Shown: positions 1 to 7,895 of the stretch, piece by piece
Position numbering within the stretch: the stretch's first letter is position 1
Layout: every line of letters starts with the position of its first letter
The notes under the pieces: model-generated
What the model was told of the DNA's origin: nothing
What the model saw: only the letters and a program-made list of their open reading frames with translations
Databases searched by the model: none
Program-made: the position numbers and the translations under genes
Source of the DNA: Grimontia marina
Lineage (GTDB): Bacteria; Pseudomonadota; Gammaproteobacteria; Enterobacterales; Vibrionaceae
Assembly (NCBI RefSeq): GCF_900060185.1
Contig: NZ_FIZY01000036.1
Coordinates: 1 to 54,844 of the forward strand
Length of the DNA stretch: 54,844 bases
Reading direction: 5' to 3'

Positions 1-591
1 ACAAAGCACACAAGGTTTATCCCTACCTGCTGCGTGATATCGATGTCACTTATCCAAACCAAGCTTGGGCGATTGACATCACGTACATCCCCATGGCGAA
101 GGGGTTCCTGTATCTGGTGGCCATTATCGACTGGTATAGCCGCAAAGTACTGGCTTGGCGCTTGTCGAATACGATGGATACAAGCTTTTGCATTGAGGCT
201 CTCGAAGACGCACTGCAACACTACGGGCCGCCCGATATCTTCAATTCAGATCAAGGCAGCCAGTTTACTAGCGCTGAGTTTACTCAGAGATTAATCGACC
301 ATGATGTACGGATAAGCATGGATGGGAAAGGACGCTGGGTCGACAACGTGTTCATCGAGCGATTATGGCGTAGCTTGAAATATGAGGAGGTTTACTTAAA
401 AGCCTATACCACCCCCCGAGAAGCTGAACTTGAAATCGGCCACTACATGGTGTTCTATAACGAAGAGCGTAACCATCAGGGACTCAATGACCTTACTCCT
501 GATGAAGCCTACTTCGGCAGGCAAAGATACGCAGCATGAGCGGGATCAAACACTTAAAAAATTAGCTTGTGTGTCCAACCAATGGGGTCCA
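1..591 (+). mobile_element. IS3-family insertion sequence, right part (cut by window edge)
   Basis: The stretch carries the 3' part of an IS3-type transposase followed by about 50 bp of non-coding sequence. The likely right tip is the segment ending TGGGGTCCA at about 591, because IS3-family ends finish in CA and the reverse complement of this segment starts with TG. The left end lies outside the window, so the inverted repeat and target duplication cannot be confirmed. The exact right boundary is an inference. Confidence 0.75.
3..539 (+). CDS. IS3-family transposase OrfB (5'-truncated by window edge)
   Basis: The reading frame is open from the first bases of the window, upstream of any ATG, so this is the C-terminal part of a longer protein made by frameshifting from OrfA. 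It holds the rve/DDE integrase core: first Asp in AIDITYIP, second Asp in NSDQGSQF, and the Glu in [15 protein letters not shown]. The family ending [14 protein letters not shown] is also present. All three catalytic residues of the DDE triad are visible, so the element may be active if its left part is intact. The family is certain; the subgroup is not. Confidence 0.9.
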   Translation, partial: KAHKVYPYLLRDIDVTYPNQAWAIDITYIPMAKGFLYLVAIIDWYSRKVLAWRLSNTMDTSFCIEALEDALQHYGPPDIFNSDQGSQFTSAEFTQRLIDHDVRISMDGKGRWVDNVFIERLWRSLKYEEVYLKAYTTPREAELEIGHYMVFYNEERNHQGLNDLTPDEAYFGRQRYAA

Positions 592-832
592 CTTCTCTAA
601 CGTTTCCGCAGTGACACTTTAATTCCATTCGATGATTCCCTGTATTCACCTTTCCATTCAAAAAGGTCGGTGATACATAACGAATACCGCACTAGTACGG
701 CTCTTCGGTTACTGTCCAACAACTTTGCATACACTGTATGTATCAATAATGTTAATTTCTACAAATTGGCCCTTTCACACGATACTCCCAAAAGAGAAGG
801 GGACTTTCAGCAATGTGGCTGAGCGCAAACTC

Positions 833-2845
833 TCAGCTCGCGGTTTTCTGGTAAAAATCGAATACCTTGAATGTGGGCTTATACCTATCTATTCGATTGA
901 AAGGCAGCGCTTTTTCGAAGTAGAAGCCTTGGATATATCTCACGCCCATGCTTTTTAATTTAAGGTACTGGATATCTTTTTCTACGCCTTCAGCCACGCA
1001 GGTTAGTCCGAGGTCATTACACATGGTAAAGATGTTTTTGCAGATGTGATATCCCTTTTCTGATTCAATATTGTCGATCAGTGATTTATCAATCTTAACG
1101 GTGTTCATTGGAAGGAAAGTAAGCGTTTCAAAGGAGCTGTAGCCAACGCCGAAATCATCAAGTGAAATATCAAATCCACTATCGTGGAGTCGCATAATGT
1201 TAGAAATAGAACTTGGGCTTTTTACTGATTCACGCTCAATAATTTCGAACTCTACATTTAGCCCTTTTAGTTCATTGATAATTAATCCTATGGCTTTGTT
1301 ATCAGTCATGGTGTCAGGGTGAATATTGATAGCAACCTTAGGGTTGAAACCGCTGAGTTGCCATATTTGATAGTGCTTTTTCAATTCTCTACATACCCAA
1401 AGATCAATGATGCTTGCTAAGCCTGCGAGTTCAAGTGACTCAAGGAAGAACGGGCCAGAGATTGTTCCGTCGTCCTTTCGAATTCTGAGCAGTGCTTCAT
1501 AGGAACTGCAATGTTGATCAATGATATCGATTTTGGGTTGGTAGTGGACGGCGAGCTTATTTGAGCTTATGAAGTTGATAATTTTATCGACTTCCAGATT
1601 GGATTTGATGATTTTGGATTCTGAAATATTTGATTTAATCCCCTCGGTTGACTCCATCAGCTCTATCATTTCCAGATTATTTTTAAGGTTTTCAACGTGG
1701 TTTGAAGAAGACTGTGCCAATGAATATCGCTTGATAAACGGTGTGTAAACAATGATACCAACGACAACGAGCACCACTTGAAGGAGGAGGGCGCTTCCGT
1801 TACCTCCTGTGGCGATGAATGCATTGATAAATATCGGTGTAATCCAGGAAACCTGGTTGTTGACGAAAGTAATGCCGAAGAAGTCTAGAAAGAAGAAAGC
1901 GATAGCAATATTAAGCAGTGGAATGGTGATGAAGGGGATAAGTAGAAACCTGTTAAGGACAATGGGAAGTCCATAAATGAGTGTCTCATTGATATTGAAA
2001 ATAGCAAATGGGAGCGAGATTTTGGATATTTGGGTGATATGTTTGCTCTTTGAATATATCAGTGCCGCAAGAATGAGTGATAGCCCTGCCCCTGAACCGC
2101 CGAATACGATGAATACATCATAAAAAGCTTGATACGAAACATTGTTAATAAGGATGTTATTGATGCTGTCGTTAGGCTCGATGATGGAGGGTGTGTTGGG
2201 ACCGTGAGCCCCGAAAAACCAGAGAATTTGTGAGCCTAGTGTTCTTAGTGCCATAACCGACAAAAGGTCAAGATCCAAAAAGCTGAAGTTGATACTGCTT
2301 GCAATAGTTTCTAGCCCTTTCAACACGATTAAATAAGTCACAATCGAGAAAAAATAGATGATGACAAATGGTTTTAGGTGGAAAAAGACGTGACTAAGCT
2401 GACCGTTTGACAACTTCAGGTCTTTTTCAAATTTAGGGATGATATTGAACAGTACGATAGAGACGATAGGAATGATAAGCATAAAGAAAGAAACGCCAGC
2501 TTCATTCAGTAGCGATTGAGAGTTGTGAGCATTTATTATGGACTCAATGGTGATAAAAATAGCGAATGATAACGTGATGATAAATATATTGTTTATGTTA
2601 TTGCGTTTTGAAAAGTGGAACGCGATTGATGTCATTAAAATGACGGGAAAGAAATTGCTCATGTAGCCTATGATTTTCGAGAGCAGTGCGTTATTGATAA
2701 ATGACGAACTCAAGCCTGTTAAGAGTAATAGTTGGTTTATCAGAACGATAATGGAGGATATAACTAAATAGGGGACTGTGCTGATAAACGACTCTTTTAT
2801 CGCCATGAAAAACACGTCTCTTCTTAATCTCTTGATTTTATCCAC
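833..2845 (-). CDS. PTS EIIC-like membrane domain fused to an EAL c-di-GMP phosphodiesterase
   Basis: This 670-aa protein has about 9-10 hydrophobic segments in residues 1-360 and an EAL domain from about 430 to the end. The membrane part resembles EIIC of the lactose/cellobiose/chitobiose PTS family: GAHGPN near residue 213, FGGSGAG, and FNINETLIYGLP near 284. The His and Glu known to contact sugar in chitobiose EIIC are therefore present. The EAL part keeps EALLR (about 449), the Glu of IIERES, LDDFGVGYSS (about 562), VKIDKSL, AEGVE and QGF, so c-di-GMP hydrolysis is likely. The start is a GTG preceded by GGGGAAA. No EIIA or EIIB gene is near. The likely role is a sugar-sensing phosphodiesterase; transport is not excluded. 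Confidence 0.9.
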   Translation of the reverse strand: MDKIKRLRRDVFFMAIKESFISTVPYLVISSIIVLINQLLLLTGLSSSFINNALLSKIIGYMSNFFPVILMTSIAFHFSKRNNINNIFIITLSFAIFITIESIINAHNSQSLLNEAGVSFFMLIIPIVSIVLFNIIPKFEKDLKLSNGQLSHVFFHLKPFVIIYFFSIVTYLIVLKGLETIASSINFSFLDLDLLSVMALRTLGSQILWFFGAHGPNTPSIIEPNDSINNILINNVSYQAFYDVFIVFGGSGAGLSLILAALIYSKSKHITQISKISLPFAIFNINETLIYGLPIVLNRFLLIPFITIPLLNIAIAFFFLDFFGITFVNNQVSWITPIFINAFIATGGNGSALLLQVVLVVVGIIVYTPFIKRYSLAQSSSNHVENLKNNLEMIELMESTEGIKSNISESKIIKSNLEVDKIINFISSNKLAVHYQPKIDIIDQHCSSYEALLRIRKDDGTISGPFFLESLELAGLASIIDLWVCRELKKHYQIWQLSGFNPKVAINIHPDTMTDNKAIGLIINELKGLNVEFEIIERESVKSPSSISNIMRLHDSGFDISLDDFGVGYSSFETLTFLPMNTVKIDKSLIDNIESEKGYHICKNIFTMCNDLGLTCVAEGVEKDIQYLKLKSMGVRYIQGFYFEKALPFNRIDRYKPTFKVFDFYQKTAS

Positions 2846-3376
2846 GATGCTTTCCCCAAACGATTGTCCTAGGTTGACCCTCCCTTAAGCTCAACAACTA
2901 TCAAGCGGTTGGTCACTGATAGTTTTAGCTTTGATTGTTATGTTTCATATTTGAAGTTAAAATAAATTAACAATATGCATTTAAAAAGAGACAAAATTGT
3001 CATTTAATTTTACACATCGTCTTTGTTTGTACTTATTGTAGGTTTTGTCTTTTGGGGTTCGTATGGACGTGATGAGAGTGTAGTATGTGGTGCAGATGAC
3101 AGAGCTCCATGACCGCATTCCAACGAGTGAGTTCACGACAGAGGAATAAGCATTGCTCACCCCTAATTTTTGTTCTCGCCGTTTGGAGATTCGTGTCTGT
3201 ATTTGAGCTTAAACTATCTCAAAAAATACAGACTAAAGCTTTTATAGGGGCGGGAAAACAGTGGAATGTGCGTGAGTGGTAAGGGCCTTCATAACGAATA
3301 AAAAAGAATTGGAAGGCCCTGTCCGTTGTTAAGGTCATCGCGTTATATCGCGATCTTTCAAATACAGCGTAATTGC
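2846..3376. other. Intergenic region with several inverted repeats, no gene seen
   Basis: About 530 bp without a convincing ORF. It holds an imperfect stem at 3195-3233 (GTCTGTATTTGAG against CTCAAAAAATACAGAC), a perfect 9-bp stem at 3282-3290/3312-3320 (AGGGCCTTC/GAAGGCCCT, 21-nt loop), and GTTAAGGT (3328-3335) facing ACCTTAAC (3390-3397) with ATCGCG/CGCGAT nested inside. The last one spans the stop codon of the small gene at 3377-3538 and may form the 3' end of its mRNA. No clear U-run follows, so terminator function is unproven. Confidence 0.4.
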
Positions 3377-3538
3377 TTAGTGAACCGTTACCTTAACGAG
3401 TGAGTCCGGTTCCAACTCAATGTAGAAATTACCTTTCTTTAGTCCGTCAAGATACTTAACATATACCGACCCTTTTACCGGGCATTTCTTGTGGTACTGC
3501 AGTTGGATAAGCTCACCGTGTTTGTTCATGCAAATCAT
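3377..3538 (-). CDS. Small hypothetical protein, 53 aa
   Basis: A short ORF starts MICMNKHGELIQLQY and ends LVKVTVH. It is supported by a strong ribosome-binding site (GAGGAG, 6 nt before the ATG) and by protein-like composition: alternating charged and hydrophobic residues, KKCPVKGSVYVKYLDGL, GNFYIELEPDS. A second in-frame ATG (MNKH) lies 9 nt downstream. Two Cys (positions 3 and 19) are present, and there is no signal peptide or membrane segment. The C-terminal half looks like short beta strands. I do not recognise a family with certainty. It stands alone, far from its neighbours, with a structured 3' end. Confidence 0.65.
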   Translation of the reverse strand: MICMNKHGELIQLQYHKKCPVKGSVYVKYLDGLKKGNFYIELEPDSLVKVTVH

Positions 3539-3868
3539 ACAAAGCTCCTCAACTCACTTCTCTAAATTGTTTTTCTGCACGCTACCAGTATCCATTCGTT
3601 GTCGCTCGTCACTCCTTGTTACGCTACGTTGTACCGTTTTGTCTGAAGCAACGTACAGGCCAACTTTTCTAAGAGATTCCTAAAAAACAGATATATCAAT
3701 AGGTTAATGTTCATCTGTTGACATATTTTAGTAGTGCCTAGGTTTACCGTCTTATTGCAAAATGATTTTCATAATGCAATTGCAAAATAGGCCTATAAGT
3801 GTGGTTAATTTCATTTAATTCAATCATTTGTGAAATTTATATTTGTGCGTGTATTTTCCTACATGAAT
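3539..3868. promoter_or_regulatory. Upstream region of the 53-aa gene with direct repeats
   Basis: About 330 bp, AT-rich, without a gene. Two exact copies of ATTGCAAAAT lie at 3754-3763 and 3779-3788. The 10-bp palindrome TGCAATTGCA (3775-3784) overlaps the second copy. The 25-bp spacing is close to two helical turns plus 4 bp. These could be operator half-sites for the minus-strand small gene. I see no recognised consensus. Confidence 0.3.
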
Positions 3869-3903
3869 AAAAAACGCCACCTTACATTATAGTAAGATGG
3901 CGT
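3869..3903 (-). terminator. Rho-independent terminator of the DUF2860 gene
   Basis: On the minus strand ACGCCATCTTAC pairs with GTAAGGTGGCGT (one mismatch) around a 6-nt loop and is followed directly by TTTTTT. It lies 20 nt after the stop codon of the outer-membrane protein gene. Confidence 0.85.
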
Positions 3904-3922
3904 CAAGTAGAGAGATGGATGG

Positions 3923-4912
3923 TTAGAATCGATATGTGACGCCGACTGAGCCAAAGAGTTCACTGGCGTTGTAAAAATCGATGTTTGAATCTGTATTGTT
4001 GTAGCCTGCCAGAGTCACGAATGAAAGCGGCTGAACTTCAAATAAGTGTGCGTATTCGTAGGCTAGAAAAGCGCTGTATTCTCTGTCATGGCGGACTGCA
4101 CCAAAGATAGGATGAGGTGCATCGTAATCGCGGGAATGGTATTTACCCGTTAGTACGATTTTATTGCGACCTGCGAAGCTGAAGTAGCTTAGTTCTCCAC
4201 CGTAAGATTGGTGAGACATGGCGTCCCCGTCAGATTCATTATTCATATATATGAATGCTGGCGTAATGCCCAATCCTTTACCCAGGAATTGTCGGTAACT
4301 CAATTTGGAGTAGAAGGTGTCACCACTGCGTTTAAGGCTCTGCTGGTCATTAGTTGAAAGCCCAAGCGAGCGACCACTTTGTTCGTGTTCGATATCGGTT
4401 TGAGCGTAAGCGATATCCAGAGAAAGCATGGAACCGCCAATACGATCCAGTTGCAGACGGTATGCGTCGCCGGATTTTTCTGTCTTACTTCTAGGTGTTC
4501 CAACCGCAAATGGGTCTTTCCAGACATCTGTGGCTAATACAGTTGGTAGGTAAGAAACGGATACTCTTGTTCCTGAATCCAACGCTTGGCGGTAGCCCAA
4601 TTCCATTGCAATGGTACCCACGGCGATATCGTCGCGGGAGGTACCCACGAAAATTTGCTTATCAAGTCCTTGCCCGAAGGTATATGACAAACCGCCAAGC
4701 ACACCAAAGATAGAATCGGTTTCTTGGCTTCCCTCAGAATTGAGGGGAGCGTCCTTTTTAGCATGACCTTTGGTTGATAAATTGGAGTCAGTAGATGTCA
4801 TCCCCCCGATAAAGGAAATTTCACCACTGAGCCCACCTTTATCGGCCAGTCCAGCATGTGCAGCAAAAGGGATAAGCGAAATACTGACGATAAGGGGCTT
4901 AGTTATTTTCAT
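3923..4912 (-). CDS. DUF2860-type outer-membrane beta-barrel protein
   Basis: A 329-aa protein is predicted from the ATG at 4912. A longer ORF exists upstream, but the signal peptide MKITKPLIVSISLIPFAAHA fixes this start, with cleavage after AHA. The mature protein alternates polar and hydrophobic residues, ends in aromatic Phe (GVTYRF) as barrel proteins recognised by BamA do, and contains NSNIDFY-type wording (TDSNIDFYNASE) typical of DUF2860 proteins of vibrios. Its substrate is unknown. It is monocistronic with its own terminator. Family assignment is from memory of the C-terminal motif and is moderately firm; the outer-membrane location is firm. Confidence 0.8.
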   Translation of the reverse strand: MKITKPLIVSISLIPFAAHAGLADKGGLSGEISFIGGMTSTDSNLSTKGHAKKDAPLNSEGSQETDSIFGVLGGLSYTFGQGLDKQIFVGTSRDDIAVGTIAMELGYRQALDSGTRVSVSYLPTVLATDVWKDPFAVGTPRSKTEKSGDAYRLQLDRIGGSMLSLDIAYAQTDIEHEQSGRSLGLSTNDQQSLKRSGDTFYSKLSYRQFLGKGLGITPAFIYMNNESDGDAMSHQSYGGELSYFSFAGRNKIVLTGKYHSRDYDAPHPIFGAVRHDREYSAFLAYEYAHLFEVQPLSFVTLAGYNNTDSNIDFYNASELFGSVGVTYRF

Positions 4913-5086
4913 TCGTACTCTGTCCCTAACAGAATGTGTAGAAGTGCATATGTTAACAGAGTGAACGATACAAAAAACACCCAAAACCTTTCGTGTTATT
5001 GCAACTTTTACTCATGCTCCGATAATGTTTTGGTTGCGATCTCTGGTGAGTCGGGTTTGTCACGGTTGAATGCGTTCATGGGGCCA

Positions 5087-5623
5087 TCAAGAGAGGTCTA
5101 TCTTGCGGACGAGGTTCACTAATACGTCAATTTTGTTATTTGATAGCTGTCTGTAATCGAAATACGGACAGATAAATATAGGCAGCGACGGATGTTTGGC
5201 GAACTCATTGTTCAACCAGACGCATTTTTCTGAGAGGCCGAGATTTAGGGCATGAGTGCGTCCGGCAATGACGTGAATACCCCCATTTTTTGTTCTTTCT
5301 TCTACATCCCACTCACCAAATAAGAGCGCAGTTTTACTTTCGTTTTGTAATAAGGCCTGGTCCCTATAGCTTTGCCAGCTTGAAAAGCCTCTTGGCCTTA
5401 ATGGCGATTGCTCTGGGAAAGCACATAACAATTTGGCGAAAACGTTGAAGACTTTTCGCCAGCCATTTCCGCCGATTTCTCCAAGTAATTTGATATCTCC
5501 AGCATCCAATATTTTGATACTGCCGCTTGAGGGCAGGTCTCCCCACAATGCTTCAGATGGCGGTGCTTTTTCTACATAGACGTTAATGCGGGCTGTTTTG
5601 TCGCCAAAGGCATAGTGATTCAC
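5087..5623 (-). CDS. DUF6942-like cytoplasmic protein
   Basis: The protein has 178 aa, with no signal peptide or membrane segment. Recognisable stretches are GNGWRKVFNVFAKLLCAF, WQSYRDQALLQ and IHVIAGRTHALNLGL, which I associate with the uncharacterised DUF6942 family of vibrios. The start is GTG at 5623, chosen because AGGAAA lies 4-5 nt upstream and the next ATG would lose the conserved N-terminus. It follows the LysR gene at 5632-6501 with only 8 nt between them, so it is probably co-transcribed with it. Function is unknown. Confidence 0.7.
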   Translation of the reverse strand: MNHYAFGDKTARINVYVEKAPPSEALWGDLPSSGSIKILDAGDIKLLGEIGGNGWRKVFNVFAKLLCAFPEQSPLRPRGFSSWQSYRDQALLQNESKTALLFGEWDVEERTKNGGIHVIAGRTHALNLGLSEKCVWLNNEFAKHPSLPIFICPYFDYRQLSNNKIDVLVNLVRKIDLS

Positions 5624-5631
5624 ATGATTTC

Positions 5632-6501
5632 CTATTTATTGTTTTGCACGAAATCGATAAAGGCTCGGTCGGCTAGAGATAGGTAACCATGTTTACGCCA
5701 AGCTATGGCAATGTCTAGTGTCACAGGCTGTTCGAAAGGAATGGGCGTTAATCCTGGCTCGTGATCGGTCACTAATTCAAGCAGCGCGGTGATGGCAAAT
5801 CCGTGTCGGACAATATTCAGAATCATGGCTAACAGGTTCGTTTCAAATGAGAGTTGTGGAGAGATTTTGTGAATGGCACAAATCTGGTCGATGAACTCCC
5901 GGTGAAAATAGCCTTTCTTGAACATGACCAATTCTTCATTGAAGAACTCCTGAAAACTAATTGATTGTCTCTCAGCAAGTGGATGGTCTGTTGAAGTGAC
6001 TGCCACCATTTGGGATGAAATCAGGTATGTCGTTTCAAGTGCTGGCGGAACATCCTGGTTGTGTATCACGCCAATATCCAACTCACCATCCAACAGCATT
6101 TGGCGAATCGACTGTGTCCCTGCCTCGACGACACTCAGTTTGAGATCGGGGTAACGGCTTTTAAAGCCCATTAGAATAGAAGGAAAGAAGTAAGAGCCAA
6201 GCATGCCAGGTACACCGACACGGACTTCGCCTTTTTGTAATCCCCGAAGTTCTGCCATGGCGGTATTGGCGTCTTCGACCTGTTGGAGTACGCGGTGGGC
6301 ATGGGTTAACAGAACTTCGCCTTCATGCGTTAGGTGAACCTGGCGTTCATTGCGGTCAAACAGTGGAAGGCCAATGCTCTGTTCTAGCTTTTTAATTGCA
6401 ATACTGAGCGCGGGCTGGGCGATGTTCAATTGTCTCGCGGCACGGGTGAAGTTCTTCTGCTCAGCCACGCAGGTGAAGTAGCGCAATTGGCGAATGTCCA
6501 T
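5632..6501 (-). CDS. LysR-family regulator divergent from the YnfM-type exporter
   Basis: A full-length 289-aa LysR-type regulator. The winged HTH occupies residues 1-60 (MDIRQLRYFTCVAEQKNFTRAARQLNIAQPALSIAIKKLE), and the periplasmic-binding-fold effector domain lies at about 90-285. The ATG is preceded by AGGAG. It is transcribed away from the MFS gene at 6673, and the ynfL-ynfM pair of enterobacteria has the same arrangement, so control of the exporter is likely. The downstream DUF6942 gene is close enough to share its mRNA. The inducer is unknown. Confidence 0.9.
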   Translation of the reverse strand: MDIRQLRYFTCVAEQKNFTRAARQLNIAQPALSIAIKKLEQSIGLPLFDRNERQVHLTHEGEVLLTHAHRVLQQVEDANTAMAELRGLQKGEVRVGVPGMLGSYFFPSILMGFKSRYPDLKLSVVEAGTQSIRQMLLDGELDIGVIHNQDVPPALETTYLISSQMVAVTSTDHPLAERQSISFQEFFNEELVMFKKGYFHREFIDQICAIHKISPQLSFETNLLAMILNIVRHGFAITALLELVTDHEPGLTPIPFEQPVTLDIAIAWRKHGYLSLADRAFIDFVQNNK

Positions 6502-6576
6502 TCCGACTCCTCATATTCGTCCTCTTGGAAGCTGTGCGCTCGTGAGGTAGCGACAAATCTAATGACTTGGTTATAT

Positions 6577-6618
6577 ATAAAAGATCTTACCTCTATATAC
6601 TTAATATACTTCTTTTAT
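6577..6618. promoter_or_regulatory. Inverted repeat between LysR gene and MFS exporter
   Basis: ATAAAAGA (6577-6584) and TCTTTTAT (6611-6618) are exact inverted copies 26 bp apart in the very AT-rich divergent promoter region. This is a possible binding site for the LysR protein. The arms are A/T-rich, so chance occurrence is possible. Confidence 0.3.
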
Positions 6619-6672
6619 CATAGGTGTATTGATAAGTTCACTGTGTATTGAGAAAAAACAGCGAAAAATATC

Positions 6673-7872
6673 ATGATTGAATTACAGACTCCCGCATACA
6701 GAAGAGCTGCCTTCGCATTGTCATTTGGCTCTTTTCTTGTGTTCTGTAATCTCTATCTTTTCCAGCCATTACTGCCGGTATTTGCAGGCGCATTTGAAGT
6801 GACAGCAACCAAAGCCAACTGGCTTTTAGCCTCTTCAACATTGGGATTGTCTGTCAGCTTAATTCCCTGGGCAGTCATTTCTGAAAAAGTCGGGCGACGT
6901 CCGGTAATGCTATTCAGCTTGGTGTTAATGCCACTTGTTGGCGTGCTATCACTTTTTATTGATTCATTTTGGGGCTTGGTGGCGGTTCGAGGTTTAATGG
7001 GTATCGCGCTGGCAGGTTATGCTGCGGTTGCGGTGGCCTATATGGCGGATGAATTTAGTCCAAGAGCTTTGGTTGTTGCTGTTGGGGGATACATCAGCGC
7101 AAACTCACTGGGCGGAATCTTCGGTAGGCTTTCTGGCGGTACGTTAGCAGACTTTTTCGGCTGGGAAGGTGCGGTCGCTGCTATGGCTACATTCACTGCG
7201 TTAGGTATGGCTTTGGTTTATTACCTGCTGCCACCTCAAAGTCAATTTACGGCCTCACAAGACTCTGTCTTCAAGCAATTCCGCTGTATCGGGCGACACA
7301 TTAAAACTCTGATTCTTTGGGTGGCGATGGTTGTCGGTGGGATCAACTTTGCGCTATTCGTGAACATCTATTCTGTTACTACCTTCCGCTTGCTTGAGGC
7401 TCCATTTGATCTGCCTGTTAGTATCGCTTCTGCCATTTTCATCTGTTATCTGGCCGGTACGTTAACTTCAACGTTGAGCGGCCGTTGGGCGAACCGTTAC
7501 TCACCAATTACGGGTATGACTATCGGCACGTTGGTTACGCTAACGGGCGTACTCATTGCCAGTATTGAGCACTCGGCGGCAGTGGTCATTGGTCTTCTGG
7601 TTGTGAGCGGTGGTGCATTCTTCACTCACTCTCTTGCTTACGGGTGGGTCAGTCGGCGTGCTGTGCAGGGAAAAGCGACAGCGACTGCTTTGTATCTGGT
7701 TCACTATTACGTGGGTGGCAGTCTTGGGGGGTTCTATCTCATCGGATGCTGGGAGATGGGGGGCTGGCATGCCGTTACATTTGGTGCGTTGTCACTGGCT
7801 GCAGCAAACATTGTGTTGATTCAGTTGCTTGGTGCGAAAAACAAAAAGGTCTCTTTGCAGGAGCCTTGTTAA
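6673..7872 (+). CDS. MFS drug/metabolite exporter, YnfM type
   Basis: A 399-aa protein with 12 predicted transmembrane helices. The MFS loop motif is present as WAVISEKVGRRPVMLFS between helices 2 and 3, followed by RGLMGIALAGYAAVAVAYMADE and GGYISANSLGGIFGRLSGGTLADFFGW, wording close to the YnfM/arabinose-efflux group. It faces a LysR gene across a 171-bp divergent region, the typical arrangement for regulated efflux. The substrate cannot be deduced. It converges with the diguanylate cyclase gene 23 bp downstream, with no terminator seen between them. Confidence 0.85.
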   Translation: MIELQTPAYRRAAFALSFGSFLVFCNLYLFQPLLPVFAGAFEVTATKANWLLASSTLGLSVSLIPWAVISEKVGRRPVMLFSLVLMPLVGVLSLFIDSFWGLVAVRGLMGIALAGYAAVAVAYMADEFSPRALVVAVGGYISANSLGGIFGRLSGGTLADFFGWEGAVAAMATFTALGMALVYYLLPPQSQFTASQDSVFKQFRCIGRHIKTLILWVAMVVGGINFALFVNIYSVTTFRLLEAPFDLPVSIASAIFICYLAGTLTSTLSGRWANRYSPITGMTIGTLVTLTGVLIASIEHSAAVVIGLLVVSGGAFFTHSLAYGWVSRRAVQGKATATALYLVHYYVGGSLGGFYLIGCWEMGGWHAVTFGALSLAAANIVLIQLLGAKNKKVSLQEPC

Positions 7873-7895
7873 TACCCCGCAAGACTTCGGATGGC

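Noticed and set aside
725-958. 77-aa ORF on the plus strand
   Set aside because: It overlaps the 3' end of the EAL gene, has no RBS and no protein-like features.
2846-3000. GEMM c-di-GMP riboswitch upstream of the EIIC-EAL gene
   Set aside because: The conserved GEMM core and tetraloop sequences are not present on the minus strand.
3539-3600. Short leader peptides before the 53-aa gene
   Set aside because: The 13- and 16-codon ORFs have no properly spaced RBS.
3489-3683. 64-aa plus-strand ORF
   Set aside because: It lies antisense to the start and leader of the 53-aa gene, which has the better RBS; composition is not protein-like.
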